Assembly: GCF_000150955.2 (NCBI RefSeq)
Contig: NC_011672.1
Location: 310,001 to 374,000, forward strand
Source of the DNA: Phaeodactylum tricornutum CCAP 1055/1
Lineage: Eukaryota > Bacillariophyta > Bacillariophyceae > Surirellales > Neidiaceae
Direction of reading: 5' to 3'
Length of the DNA: 64,000 nt
Positions 54,601 to 63,130 of the stretch are shown here, one piece after another. Position 1 is the first letter of the stretch. Each line of letters begins with the position of its first letter. The notes under the pieces are model-generated. The model was not told the DNA's origin. It ran no database searches and worked only from the letters and a program-made list of their open reading frames with translations. The position numbers and the translations under genes were made by a program.

Positions 54601-55302
54601 ATGGCTAGAAATCTCAGGTATAGCTACCTGTTTATTTTGGTTCACGAGTGCGGTAACTCGGTTCTAACATTCGTACTTACGCCAGACCATGCCGATACTC
54701 TAGTGTCATGGGGGCCACCACAATCCTTGAGAGGCATTTGGAGAGGAAGTTTAACCTCGCTGTCAGTCAGGGAAAACCTGAGGGGGAAAACTTATTCCAT
54801 CTTTGCGGCATCACCCATTCTTATGTCTAGCCTGAGGAATGCAGCGGGGAGGGATGGCAAAGGAACCTTTGAAGGTTTTTTCGCGAACGGCTTCGACTTG
54901 ACCGGGTTTTCGTGCACAAGAAACAGAAGCCAGGAAAGCTCTGGGGCAGCGGCCGCTTTCTTAGCTGCTAAGAAGCGAGAAGTCGATAGTAGAAAGCAGC
55001 ATGAAGAAGACGAATTGAAGTTGCAAGCAAGAATTGCTGAAAAAATTAAGCGTGAGATTTTAACGGAAAGCCACACAATAGACGAACCTCTTCGAGCTCG
55101 ACCTCCGTGCGGCGAAAACGCTTCGGCCTCCTTGCTTCAAAACGATGGTATTTATAGCACGTTGGCGTGCATGCATTCATGTGAAAAAGGCGATATTCAT
55201 ACTAAGGTCAATAGGTATTCCTCCAAAAGACCTACCCGAAATGGAAGTGTGCGGAAAAAAGAACGGAAAGCTGTTAAAAAGTCAAAAAAGTCTAAACACT
55301 AG
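54601..55302 (+). CDS. hypothetical protein, Lys-rich C-terminus
   Basis: 233 aa from 54601; the first 74 residues look unlike protein, so M75 (position 54823, MSSLRNAAGRDGKGTFEGFF) may be the start, or an exon may end at the TCTTATGTCTAG site near 54829. The middle is a charged helix (AAAAFLAAKKREVDSRKQHEEDELKLQARIAEKIKREIL), and the end is KKERKAVKKSKKSKH, a nuclear/nucleolar signature. No family recognised. Ends 9 bp before the convergent TspO gene stop. Confidence 0.45.
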   Translation: MARNLRYSYLFILVHECGNSVLTFVLTPDHADTLVSWGPPQSLRGIWRGSLTSLSVRENLRGKTYSIFAASPILMSSLRNAAGRDGKGTFEGFFANGFDLTGFSCTRNRSQESSGAAAAFLAAKKREVDSRKQHEEDELKLQARIAEKIKREILTESHTIDEPLRARPPCGENASASLLQNDGIYSTLACMHSCEKGDIHTKVNRYSSKRPTRNGSVRKKERKAVKKSKKSKH

Positions 55303-55311
55303 CGGATGTTA

Positions 55312-56247
55312 TTATTTTTGCTCTCCCTTCAGATCAGAAAACCACGCGAGCTTCGTTTTAGTTTTCCCTTTAATGGGGAAAAGTGGCTGCGCCTTTCCTG
55401 TTGTTGGATCAGGATTGAGTTGCCAGGTACGCGTAACGAGAGCAGACGCAACAGTCAACCAAACGAGTGTGAGCCCGAGTACTTTCCCAGCCATTTGATT
55501 GACACGGAAAAATTCATAAGCCGCAAACGCCTTGGATAGCCAAACGCACAATACGCCGAAGACGGCCACTCCGTAGCGTCGTTCCACATTGTTGATCGTA
55601 TTCCAAATATCGCCGATCGAGAGATGAAGAGCAAGAGATAGAATAGCAGGGACAGCGTAGCTTCCCGTAGTTTTGTATATCATTGCAGAAGACACAGCAC
55701 GAATAGGGCCGATGATCAAGAGCCACACAATAGGAAACACTATCCCTGGGGGAGTCCAGGTGGGCATCCTGCGTTGCAACCCGTCAATTTCTAGATTCTT
55801 TGGTTGTGGACGGTTGTTGGCGAGGGGATTGAGGGCACGGGATTTCAGGGCCGCAACGTAAAAGAGGAAGCAATTGGCAATAAAAGGAACCTCAACGCCA
55901 AAATTTACCACCATAACATCCAACCCAGTGAATGCGATAAAGAACAAAGTCATCTGTATAGCCAAAGCGGCACCATACTTCAAAACCGCCCCTGTGTCAA
56001 ACTCACCTCTGGTTTGATGCTCCCTCTTGTCGAAAGCGTGAAGTGCGGTCGATCGAACGTCGAAACGATTTGTGAGCTGGCGGATTTCCAATGAAACGCG
56101 ATTTGAACGCGACCAAACGCCATCATGATAAATCGACGGGGGTCCACCAGATGCCTTCACGTTGTTCCTACCTACTGAAAATCGAAAGGCAAAACTACGA
56201 TGGTAACAGTAGCAAAGAAGTATTCCAGAAAGTTGTCGCAGGTTCAT
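55312..56247 (-). CDS. TspO/MBR family protein with plastid-type leader
   Basis: 311 aa with no intron. The leader (RQLSGILLCYCYHRSFAFRF) resembles a signal peptide with an SFAF cleavage motif, typical of diatom plastid proteins; a 70-residue Ser/Arg stretch follows. From about residue 85 there are membrane segments: AALAIQMTLFFIAFTGLDVMVV, PTWTPPGIVFPIVWLLIIGPIRAVSSAMIY (the TspO W-PP motif), AVPAILSLALHLSIGDIWNTINN, VAVFGVLCVWLSKAFAAYEFF and VLGLTLVWLTVASALVTRTW, five in total. The family binds porphyrins and sterols and affects tetrapyrrole traffic or stress. Location in the plastid envelope is inferred. The spacing and sequence diverge from plant TSPO, so substrate binding is unproven. 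Confidence 0.8.
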   Translation of the reverse strand: MNLRQLSGILLCYCYHRSFAFRFSVGRNNVKASGGPPSIYHDGVWSRSNRVSLEIRQLTNRFDVRSTALHAFDKREHQTRGEFDTGAVLKYGAALAIQMTLFFIAFTGLDVMVVNFGVEVPFIANCFLFYVAALKSRALNPLANNRPQPKNLEIDGLQRRMPTWTPPGIVFPIVWLLIIGPIRAVSSAMIYKTTGSYAVPAILSLALHLSIGDIWNTINNVERRYGVAVFGVLCVWLSKAFAAYEFFRVNQMAGKVLGLTLVWLTVASALVTRTWQLNPDPTTGKAQPLFPIKGKTKTKLAWFSDLKGEQK

Positions 56248-57073
56248 TGTAAGATATATTTGGTATCAAAAGCTAGGAAAACAGTAAATTTTTTGTCATT
56301 CGAGAGAATGAAAATAGGCGTTCTACAGTCTGCAGGGACACTGATGAGGCGACGCCTTGGCCTTTGACAATCACTCCACCACGCACAAAGTCGTATGATT
56401 AACATGTAAAAAAGAGACGGATTAACATGGCAGTAATCTCCATGTAGAGCTTCTTCAATATTAAACTATTTGAATTTGAATCGATATCGAACCATTTCCA
56501 AATCACGATGTTTTTCGAAATACTGTTAGCTGTGTTGATCAAACTCCTGGTAAGGACAACGTCTCACCAGAAGTTCAATCGCCTACTGCTAAAAGACAAG
56601 TCGCTTCCGTCCCACACACAACGAATCACAGCCCCACAGTCCCTACGAATATCCAAGAGTACAATGTAGACTCATAATCTTCGTAGTTCATCGTTTTCCT
56701 CAACTGTGATCTCCATCGTCGTTTTGTGTTCTTCAATAAGCTGTATGCTACCTCACTGTCAAAGTTATTAAAGAATACAATTGCCAAACGGTACAGGGCG
56801 AAATAAAAACAAAGGATAGGACGAAAAGCTGCGGTTTTGTCTGCAAGTTGAAAGACGAGGAAGAATAGAGATGAAAGGCATGGTCTATTTTGTTGAGATT
56901 GCAGCACATAGTCAGGGCACACTGATTCTCTGCTTGAGTACCGCGAGCAATTTTTGATGGCATAGCATCAGTGGTATTTCTTTTGCGAACACTGCCATCA
57001 CATTGTAAATGATCGTTTGTTCCTTCACATCTCCTACGAGATTCCCTATTGTCTCACAAAAGGAAGAGCGATT
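56248..57073. other. divergent intergenic region, no gene seen
   Basis: Lies between TspO and AsnA. Minus-strand frames at 56626-56963 overlap each other and lack domains. Confidence 0.5.
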
Positions 57074-58341
57074 ATGACAGCCAGGAACGAAAATTACATG
57101 CCAGAGGAGATTTTGCCTCCATTATATAATAGAGATGCCAACTCAACCCATCGATTGAGTCGAATGGATCTACAGCGAGCTATAGGCGACGTCAAACGTT
57201 TCTTTGAGGCCCGTCTCGAAGAGGATCTAAATATTGTGAAGGTAAGACAATCAATTCCCATGTCGTTGAAATGCAATGAACAATCGACCGGTGCCCTCTA
57301 TGGTTCGCACTTCTCATGCACTACCCAATTGCTTCGTCACAACAGCATGCGGCGCCCCTTGCTTTTCTACGAGGAACCGGTGTCAACGACGAACTAGATG
57401 GCACCGAGTCAAAAAGTGCCGTTCGGTTTAAGATCCCTAATCAAGATATTCCGCGAGGTATCAAGGTAGACGCAGACATTGCAAACCGAGAACGTCCTTA
57501 CGAGATGGACTGTGAAGTTGTGCAGTCGTTGGCAAAATGGAAACGAGTGATGCTTGGAAGACTTGACTGCGCGGTTGGTGAAGGTATCTATTGCGACTCA
57601 ACCTCAATCCGCAAAGGATACAAAGGCGATGTGACACATTCAGCGATTGCCGACCAATGGGACTTCGAGATTCGCATCACTAAAGAACAGCGTAATATTG
57701 AAAATCTGGTGACTTTCGTGCGAACCATTTGGAGAATCATAAAGGATGCCGAAAGCTATGTCTTGGAAAAATATCCAGAGATCCTTTCGAAAGGCCATCC
57801 CACAGCACAGTGGCGTTTGCCTGAAGATATAACAATCTTCACATCTGAAGAGCTGCACGCCGAATATCCGAAACTAGACGCCCATGGCCGAGAAAATGCC
57901 GCGGTGAATAAATATGGAGCGGTCTTTATTGTCGGTATGGGATGGCCCATGAAGGACGGCTCCGATCCGGAAGAAGTACGATCTCCTGGCTATGACGACT
58001 GGAATTTAAATGGCGACATCATAGTTCGTCACCCCTTAACTGAATACCGCCACGAGTTGAGCTCTATGGGCATTCGGGTGGACAAAGACGCTCTTCTCAA
58101 ACAGCTCGAATATCGCGAGGTGCTATACGAGAAAGATTTGGATTTTATGAAGGCGGTCATTGCCGAAGAAGTGCCGTTCTCTTATGGTGGAGGCATCGGA
58201 ATTTCCCGTACGTTGATGTTGCTGTTACGTACGGCCCACATTGGGGAAGTACAGGTTGGTCTTTGGCACGACGCTCACTACAAACAAGCCATTGAAGCAG
58301 GGATTGATATGATCCCCGATCGCATCGTCAAGGTCGAGTGA
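57074..58341 (+). CDS. asnA: Aspartate-ammonia ligase (bacterial-type asparagine synthetase A)
   Basis: Makes asparagine from aspartate, ammonia and ATP. Exon 1 (57074-57241, MTARNENYMPEEILPPLY..., ending LEEDLNIVK) joins exon 2 (57346-58341, HAAPLAFLRGTGVNDELDG) in phase 0 across a 104-bp intron (donor GTAAGA, acceptor AACAG), giving 387 aa. The E. coli AsnA pattern follows throughout: VVQSLAKWKRVMLG, GEGIYCDSTSIRKG, DQWDFE, ITKEQRNIENL, GRENAAVNKYGAVFIVGMG, APxYDDW-like SPGYDDWNLNGDIIV, ELSSMGIRVDKDALL and SYGGGIGISRTLMLLL. Class II aaRS-like fold. No targeting peptide is obvious (MTARNENY), so it is probably cytosolic. The first 40 residues are longer than in E. coli. Most eukaryotes use glutamine-dependent AsnB instead. 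Confidence 0.92.
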
Positions 58342-58469
58342 AGAAAGTCACATTTTCAGTGCAAACGTTGCAACAATACATTATACGTGTGTTTCATTGG
58401 AGCTCGGTTGAGGCATCGGCACTTAAAGTTAAATTACATTAATACTCTACCAAAAGAATTTCAACTATG

Positions 58470-59839
58470 TTACTTAAAGGAGTTTACCGATCCCTGGAAG
58501 GAGGTTGTGGACGTCTTCAGCCGAGAAAATTTGGAACCCACACGACTCTTACGTGACGACGCAGTATTTCCTGTTACTGGATTTTGGGCTTCTACTTCTA
58601 CACCCGCAAGTGTTTTCCCAGTACTCGGTACCGACAATTGCGCGGCAGCATCTGCGGCTCGGCGAGCGGCAGCTTCGGCCCGTAGTTTACGAACGTCAAT
58701 TTTGTTTCCCCCGGCATCTTTGAGTTCGGTTGGGGTCTTTCCGTCCAGTCGTGCTCCATCCCCTGCTGCCAAAGCCCAGTAGTCTACTTCTGGGGCAGCC
58801 TCTGGAATGGCAGAATTTCTTTGCACTCCCGTTTGCCCTGCTCGTTCCACTAGCATTTCCGAAGCAGCCGTCTGTTGAGAATCGCCCTCCTCTGGGCGTA
58901 TGATTTTCCCATCAACAATACGGACACCGGCTGGTTTTTGGTCATCTTCACCAGTGTCGGAAACTTTGGACGTTGCTACGGACGATGCCATTGGACTAGG
59001 ACAGGCACTGCTTTGTGCGGACGTGGGCTCGTACTCCGGTTCTTTGTACCCTACTGGCGCATCGAAATCCACATTACAGTCCGTTTCAATAATGCATGCT
59101 GCTGGACTCGGTTTAACTTCCTTCAGTTCGAAATGGTAGTTTTTGTTGTTGTAGGGAATCTGGATGATATCGTGTGCGGTGACGCAAGAAAAATTGCGAA
59201 GCGCGTGTTCCAAAACGGCACGCGGGTTGGAAATTTCCAAAAAGTCGACCGACTGGGGCTGCAGCTTCACAAAGGTTGCCTTAGGTAAACTGACGTTGGT
59301 TATAGTGACCAAGGCCGCTTCCTCGATCAACAGATTCTGCATCATCCAGAAAGGAATGTAAACACACCCTTCTTCTGCGGTGAACTCCAGGACCCCGCAG
59401 TGAGTCGTACGATCACCGGCCGTTAGTTGAAACAGCATAGGATAATCAACCTGCAAACGCGCTAGCGTGTCAAACGCAGAGGGAGGCAATAAAATCTTGT
59501 CGCCTTTCTGTTTTGGGGGAAAGCCAAGAATCGAATTGTTGTGTCAGGAATGCGAAAATGTAGCCATCAATTCCCGTAAAGTATACATACCCCCCAGTGT
59601 CGTGAGGTTCAATGTCCCGCTCCGTGCCTCCTCGAATCTCGCCATAACACAATATTGACTTCTCACAATCCCAAATTGGAAGAGATAATACAGTCCAGTA
59701 CAGTCCCACACTCACGTACCTCCAAATCAGCCTTGTCCGCGTACGCAACGGAATAACAATGGTATTGCTCTTCGAACCTCCGTGGCGGAAAGCCACCGAC
59801 GCCGCCTCCCATTCCGAACCCTCCCCATCCGTGCATCAT
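58470..59839 (-). CDS. UFD1, Cdc48/p97 cofactor
   Basis: Ufd1, with Npl4, recruits ubiquitylated clients to Cdc48/p97. Exon 1 (59839-59720, MMHGWGGFGMGGG...) joins exon 2 (59507-58470, KGDKILLPPSAFDTLARLQV) in phase 0 across a 212-bp intron (donor GTACGT, acceptor AAACAG), giving 385 aa. The N-terminal domain is RFEEQYHCYSVAYADKADLE, then THCGVLEFTAEEGCVYIPFWMMQNLL, LQPQSVDFLEISNPRAVLEHALRNFSCVTAHDIIQIPYNNKNY and VDFDAPVGYKEPEYEP, all classic. The C-terminal 160 residues are low complexity with Ala-rich helix (RAEAAARRAADAAAQ). The frame upstream of MMHG is open and hydrophobic (WYLTITSLLHLILTPVC) but lacks ATG; see finding. Diatoms are known to have both a cytosolic and a plastid (SELMA) Ufd1; which this is remains open. 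Confidence 0.88.
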
Positions 59840-60302
59840 TTTTGGATTTCTAGTTGCCGTCGCGTTCGTGCACACGGGCGTCAAAATGAGGTGCAACAGC
59901 GAAGTGATGGTAAGGTACCACTTATTCGTTTGCAATGGTTGAAGGGCCTGGAACAAGCGGAGCGTTGAAATCTGGTCTACCGCGTGTCACTACGGCCGGG
60001 AGTCGGAACGAACTACGGAGAAGGAACCACCCTCGGAACGGAATTATTTATGTCGTTGGACTGTCTTGACCATTTGGGGGAATGGCGATGTGAATGAAAA
60101 CATGAGTCACTAATCAAACAGGACTTACTGTAACAGCTAACAGTGTGAGAAGCTAGTTGACAGTGAGTAACGTCAGGCGGGGCAACCTCCCGAACACCGT
60201 ACATTCTTGCGAATGTGACCACCATGGCGGCACGGCACGGTCACAACACATGGAACGTACACCACCACCAATTCCGCGATACAGAGTGGTTTTCTTCCGC
60301 AG

Positions 60303-61613
60303 ATGTTGGATCCGGTAGAAGCAAGTAGTGTTCCCGTTGTGGATGATTCTACGATAAGATCCCTTTCCGACTTTCCGGATCGGAATGTGTTTCGTAGAGA
60401 AGACAGGTATCCTGCCTTGAACATTCCGGTCCGACGAACGGCAGAGCTGCGGAAAACCCTTAAGCATGTCCTTTGGAGGCGGCCGAAAACGAAGAATGTT
60501 TATGATGACGAAACGGATCCTCAGCGCCGTATTCTGGTACTTGCGAACATCGACGAGGATGCGTTTCGGGACGAAACGGTCCAACGACTCATTCAACACG
60601 AGGATTGTCGGAAGGCATCGTACACCGTGACCACGGCGTACGAAAATTACACCGTCGAGGAGATTTTGAAGCAGCTACTACCGAATGAATCCGAAATCCC
60701 GTCGGCATTCGAAATGGTGGGCCATTTGGCACACGTCAATCTGCGATCGTCACAATTACCGTTCAAATACTGGATCGGCAAGGTCATGTTGGACAAAAAT
60801 CAACCCCGGATTCGGACAGTTGTCAACAAATTAGGTACTATTGAGACTGAATACCGGACGTTCGGAATGGAAGTAATCGCTGGCTACCAAGGAGAGAACT
60901 GGTCGGTTGTTACGGTCAAGGAAGAAAGATGCACGTTTCGTTTGGATTTCACCAAAGTATACTGGAACAGTCGGCTTGCGGGGGAACATCGACGACTAGT
61001 GCAGCAAATACTTAAAGAATCCCAGACCAAACCACTTGTGGTCGCTGATCTTATGGCGGGGGTAGGACCGTTTGCTGTGCCGTTGACGGCATCACATGGT
61101 CGAAGGAACCAAGTCACGGTGTACGCCAACGATTTGAATCCAGAGTCGTACAAATATCTTTTACAGAATGTCCAAAGCAACAAATGCACAAACATCCATT
61201 GCTACAATCAATGCGGTCGAGCAATGGTGCACCAACTGCAAGCTGAAAATATTGAAGTCGATCACGTGATCATGAATTTACCCGCATCTGCTCCAGAATT
61301 TTTGGACGCTTTTCGCGGATATGAAGGAGTGAAACGACCGTGCATACACGTACACTGCTTTGCTCCTAAAGCGTCAGAGGCAACGGACTACCAAGACGCG
61401 CTTGACCGTTGTTCATCCGCGCTAGGATGTACGCTTGATCGTATATCCAATGATGTGCATGTACATGTGGTACGGGATGTCTCGCCGAATAAAAATATGC
61501 TTAGCGTTAGCTTTCTTCTGCCGGTTGAAACCCAGTCGCTGGTGAAGATGAAACTGCAGCCGTTACGGACAGAGACAAGTGAGCCTGGAGCGAAACGCAT
61601 CAAGTCTAATTGA
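60303..61613 (+). CDS. TRM5: tRNA (guanine37-N1)-methyltransferase TRM5
   Basis: Methylates G37 next to the anticodon, using SAM. 436 aa with no intron. Features are an N-terminal region with RILVLANID..., FEMVGHLAHVNLRSSQLPFKYWIGKVMLDKN, KLGTIETEYRTFGMEVIAG, RCTFRLDFTKVYWNSRLAGEHRRLV (catalytic-domain entry), VADLMAGVGPFAVPL (SAM loop), YANDLNPESYKYL and HVIMNLPASAPEFLDAF (the TRM5 NLP motif). All are in order and close to eukaryotic TRM5. No targeting peptide is obvious; some TRM5 also act in mitochondria. ATG at 60303 follows a G/C-rich leader. It lies divergent to UFD1. Confidence 0.9.
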   Translation: MLDPVEASSVPVVDDSTIRSLSDFPDRNVFRREDRYPALNIPVRRTAELRKTLKHVLWRRPKTKNVYDDETDPQRRILVLANIDEDAFRDETVQRLIQHEDCRKASYTVTTAYENYTVEEILKQLLPNESEIPSAFEMVGHLAHVNLRSSQLPFKYWIGKVMLDKNQPRIRTVVNKLGTIETEYRTFGMEVIAGYQGENWSVVTVKEERCTFRLDFTKVYWNSRLAGEHRRLVQQILKESQTKPLVVADLMAGVGPFAVPLTASHGRRNQVTVYANDLNPESYKYLLQNVQSNKCTNIHCYNQCGRAMVHQLQAENIEVDHVIMNLPASAPEFLDAFRGYEGVKRPCIHVHCFAPKASEATDYQDALDRCSSALGCTLDRISNDVHVHVVRDVSPNKNMLSVSFLLPVETQSLVKMKLQPLRTETSEPGAKRIKSN

Positions 61614-61702
61614 AGTAAGTCAAGACTTGGGCTGCTGAAACATAGATTTGCTAAATTGACATGATGGATACGGATAGGTATTAATACGTTTGACTTATAA
61701 AT

Positions 61703-62449
61703 CTATTGGAGAGACTCCTTCCCATCTTTCTCGTCATCATATTCTATCGGACAACTACCGTCGAGATAACTCTTGAGAACTTTATTCTTGAATTCCGCGA
61801 AAACGTTCTTGTTTATTTTCCGCTCCTCCACCAATCCCGCTGTTGGATGGTATATGTGCGCATACGGTAGACTCGGTACACCCAAACCTTGATGAAGGTA
61901 TGCATTCTCTTTAGTTAACGGACATTCGACGAACTTGACCTTCGGGTATTCATTCGCTAGCCGCTGAAACCGACTCGAAACGGCTTTGCAGGCACGACAC
62001 CACGGGGCGAAGAAGCGTACACAGACCAAAAGATCGGGTTCTTCAACCACAACCTTCTTGTAGTCCTCGATCGTAGCGACCTCGCTTATCTTACGGCTTC
62101 CGAAGTTGGGCAAGAAGCCCCCCGTCCCTGTCTCGATCCACGACGAGGATACCGTCTCTTCCTCGTCATGCTTCCTTTTTCCGCGATCCTTGTCAATGTC
62201 TTCGGCATCTGCGACTACCTGTAAGGAAGCAATGTAAGGCCGTTTGCCTGAAGACCGTGTACTATCGCCGCCCTGTGAAGGTCGTAAGAAAGTAGGTGCG
62301 AAAGAGTTGCGGCTGGTAGCCGATGGAAATATCCAGGAGCAAAGCCGTCGGCGACAGAGAAAATGAAAGCGCAAAGTCCAAATACCGACAAACATGTCTC
62401 GATGGATGAATTTTTCCGAAGATTCATGAGAATGTGATGTTTTTAACAA
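61703..62449 (-). CDS. thioredoxin-fold protein with WCRAC active site
   Basis: 248 aa from 62449; the internal Met at 62395 (MFVGIWTLRFHFLCRRRLCSW) begins a better leader. NSFAPTFLRPS resembles the ASA-FAP site of diatom plastid proteins, so plastid targeting is plausible but the leader is not a clean signal peptide. A charged region follows (GKRKHDEEET), then the thioredoxin domain (about residues 120-235): LLVCVRFFAPWCRACKAVSSRF, VKFVECPLTKENAYL, GVPSLPYAHIYHP. WCRAC, not WCGPC, is close to the plant WCRKC/ACHT-like chloroplast thioredoxins, which are more oxidising than classical ones. PSLP replaces the usual cis-Pro TMPT. Confidence 0.75.
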   Translation of the reverse strand: MLKTSHSHESSEKFIHRDMFVGIWTLRFHFLCRRRLCSWIFPSATSRNSFAPTFLRPSQGGDSTRSSGKRPYIASLQVVADAEDIDKDRGKRKHDEEETVSSSWIETGTGGFLPNFGSRKISEVATIEDYKKVVVEEPDLLVCVRFFAPWCRACKAVSSRFQRLANEYPKVKFVECPLTKENAYLHQGLGVPSLPYAHIYHPTAGLVEERKINKNVFAEFKNKVLKSYLDGSCPIEYDDEKDGKESLQ

Positions 62450-63130
62450 TGGAAATGTGAACCAGGTGAAAAATAAATGTATACAATACTGACAAGACTG
62501 CAGTGTTTACGTAGGTCGTCCCAAAACAAAAGCAAGACACTGTTGAATAGAGTATGCACCCCCGAAAACACTTGTTTGTTGAGCCTGTTCGTGGTGAAGG
62601 TTGCCACCTCAACAAAGCAACGTGGGTGCTTTGGTGCAAAGGCACTCCCGAAAAGCCGACAAAGATGCCAATCCCATGGATAAACATGATGCGTGTGACG
62701 ACGGCCTTTTTCGTCGCAGTTTTCACAGGCGTGAAAGCCGTGGAAATTAGAGTTCGTATTTTGCTTGATGTGTGTTAAACCAATGAGAAGCTGCCAGTTG
62801 TGTTCTTTCATTTTTTCAGTCAAATTCACGATGCATGCAAACCAACGCGTCATTCGTCTTTCCTGCTATCCGTACAGCTTTTTTGTCAGCATACTGTAGT
62901 AACCCTATGTTTGCTGACAATGAAATTTCGTTGGCGGTTGTGGAAATGAATTCATAGTGCGACACGGCAATAACCAATAGCATTCGTTCCATGTGACTGT
63001 AAACACCCATCATCCAAATTATACAAACATAACCATGCATCAAGAAGACATCACCATGAAGGAACCTGATACACATCAACACTGCATGGCCCAGGCACAC
63101 AGCACATAATATATCACCAGGAAAGCTAGT
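62450..63130. other. intergenic region, no gene seen
   Basis: Divergent promoter region between the thioredoxin and the RlmN-like gene. Open frames on both strands overlap and lack domains. Confidence 0.5.

Noticed and set aside
56626-56963. two hydrophobic minus-strand frames upstream of AsnA
   Set aside because: Hydrophobicity comes from T-rich DNA; they overlap in different frames and lack a start context.
6118-61613. idea that bilin reductases, TspO, UFD1 and the UBX protein form a functional cluster
   Set aside because: They are scattered over tens of kilobases with unrelated genes between them and on mixed strands; shared themes only.
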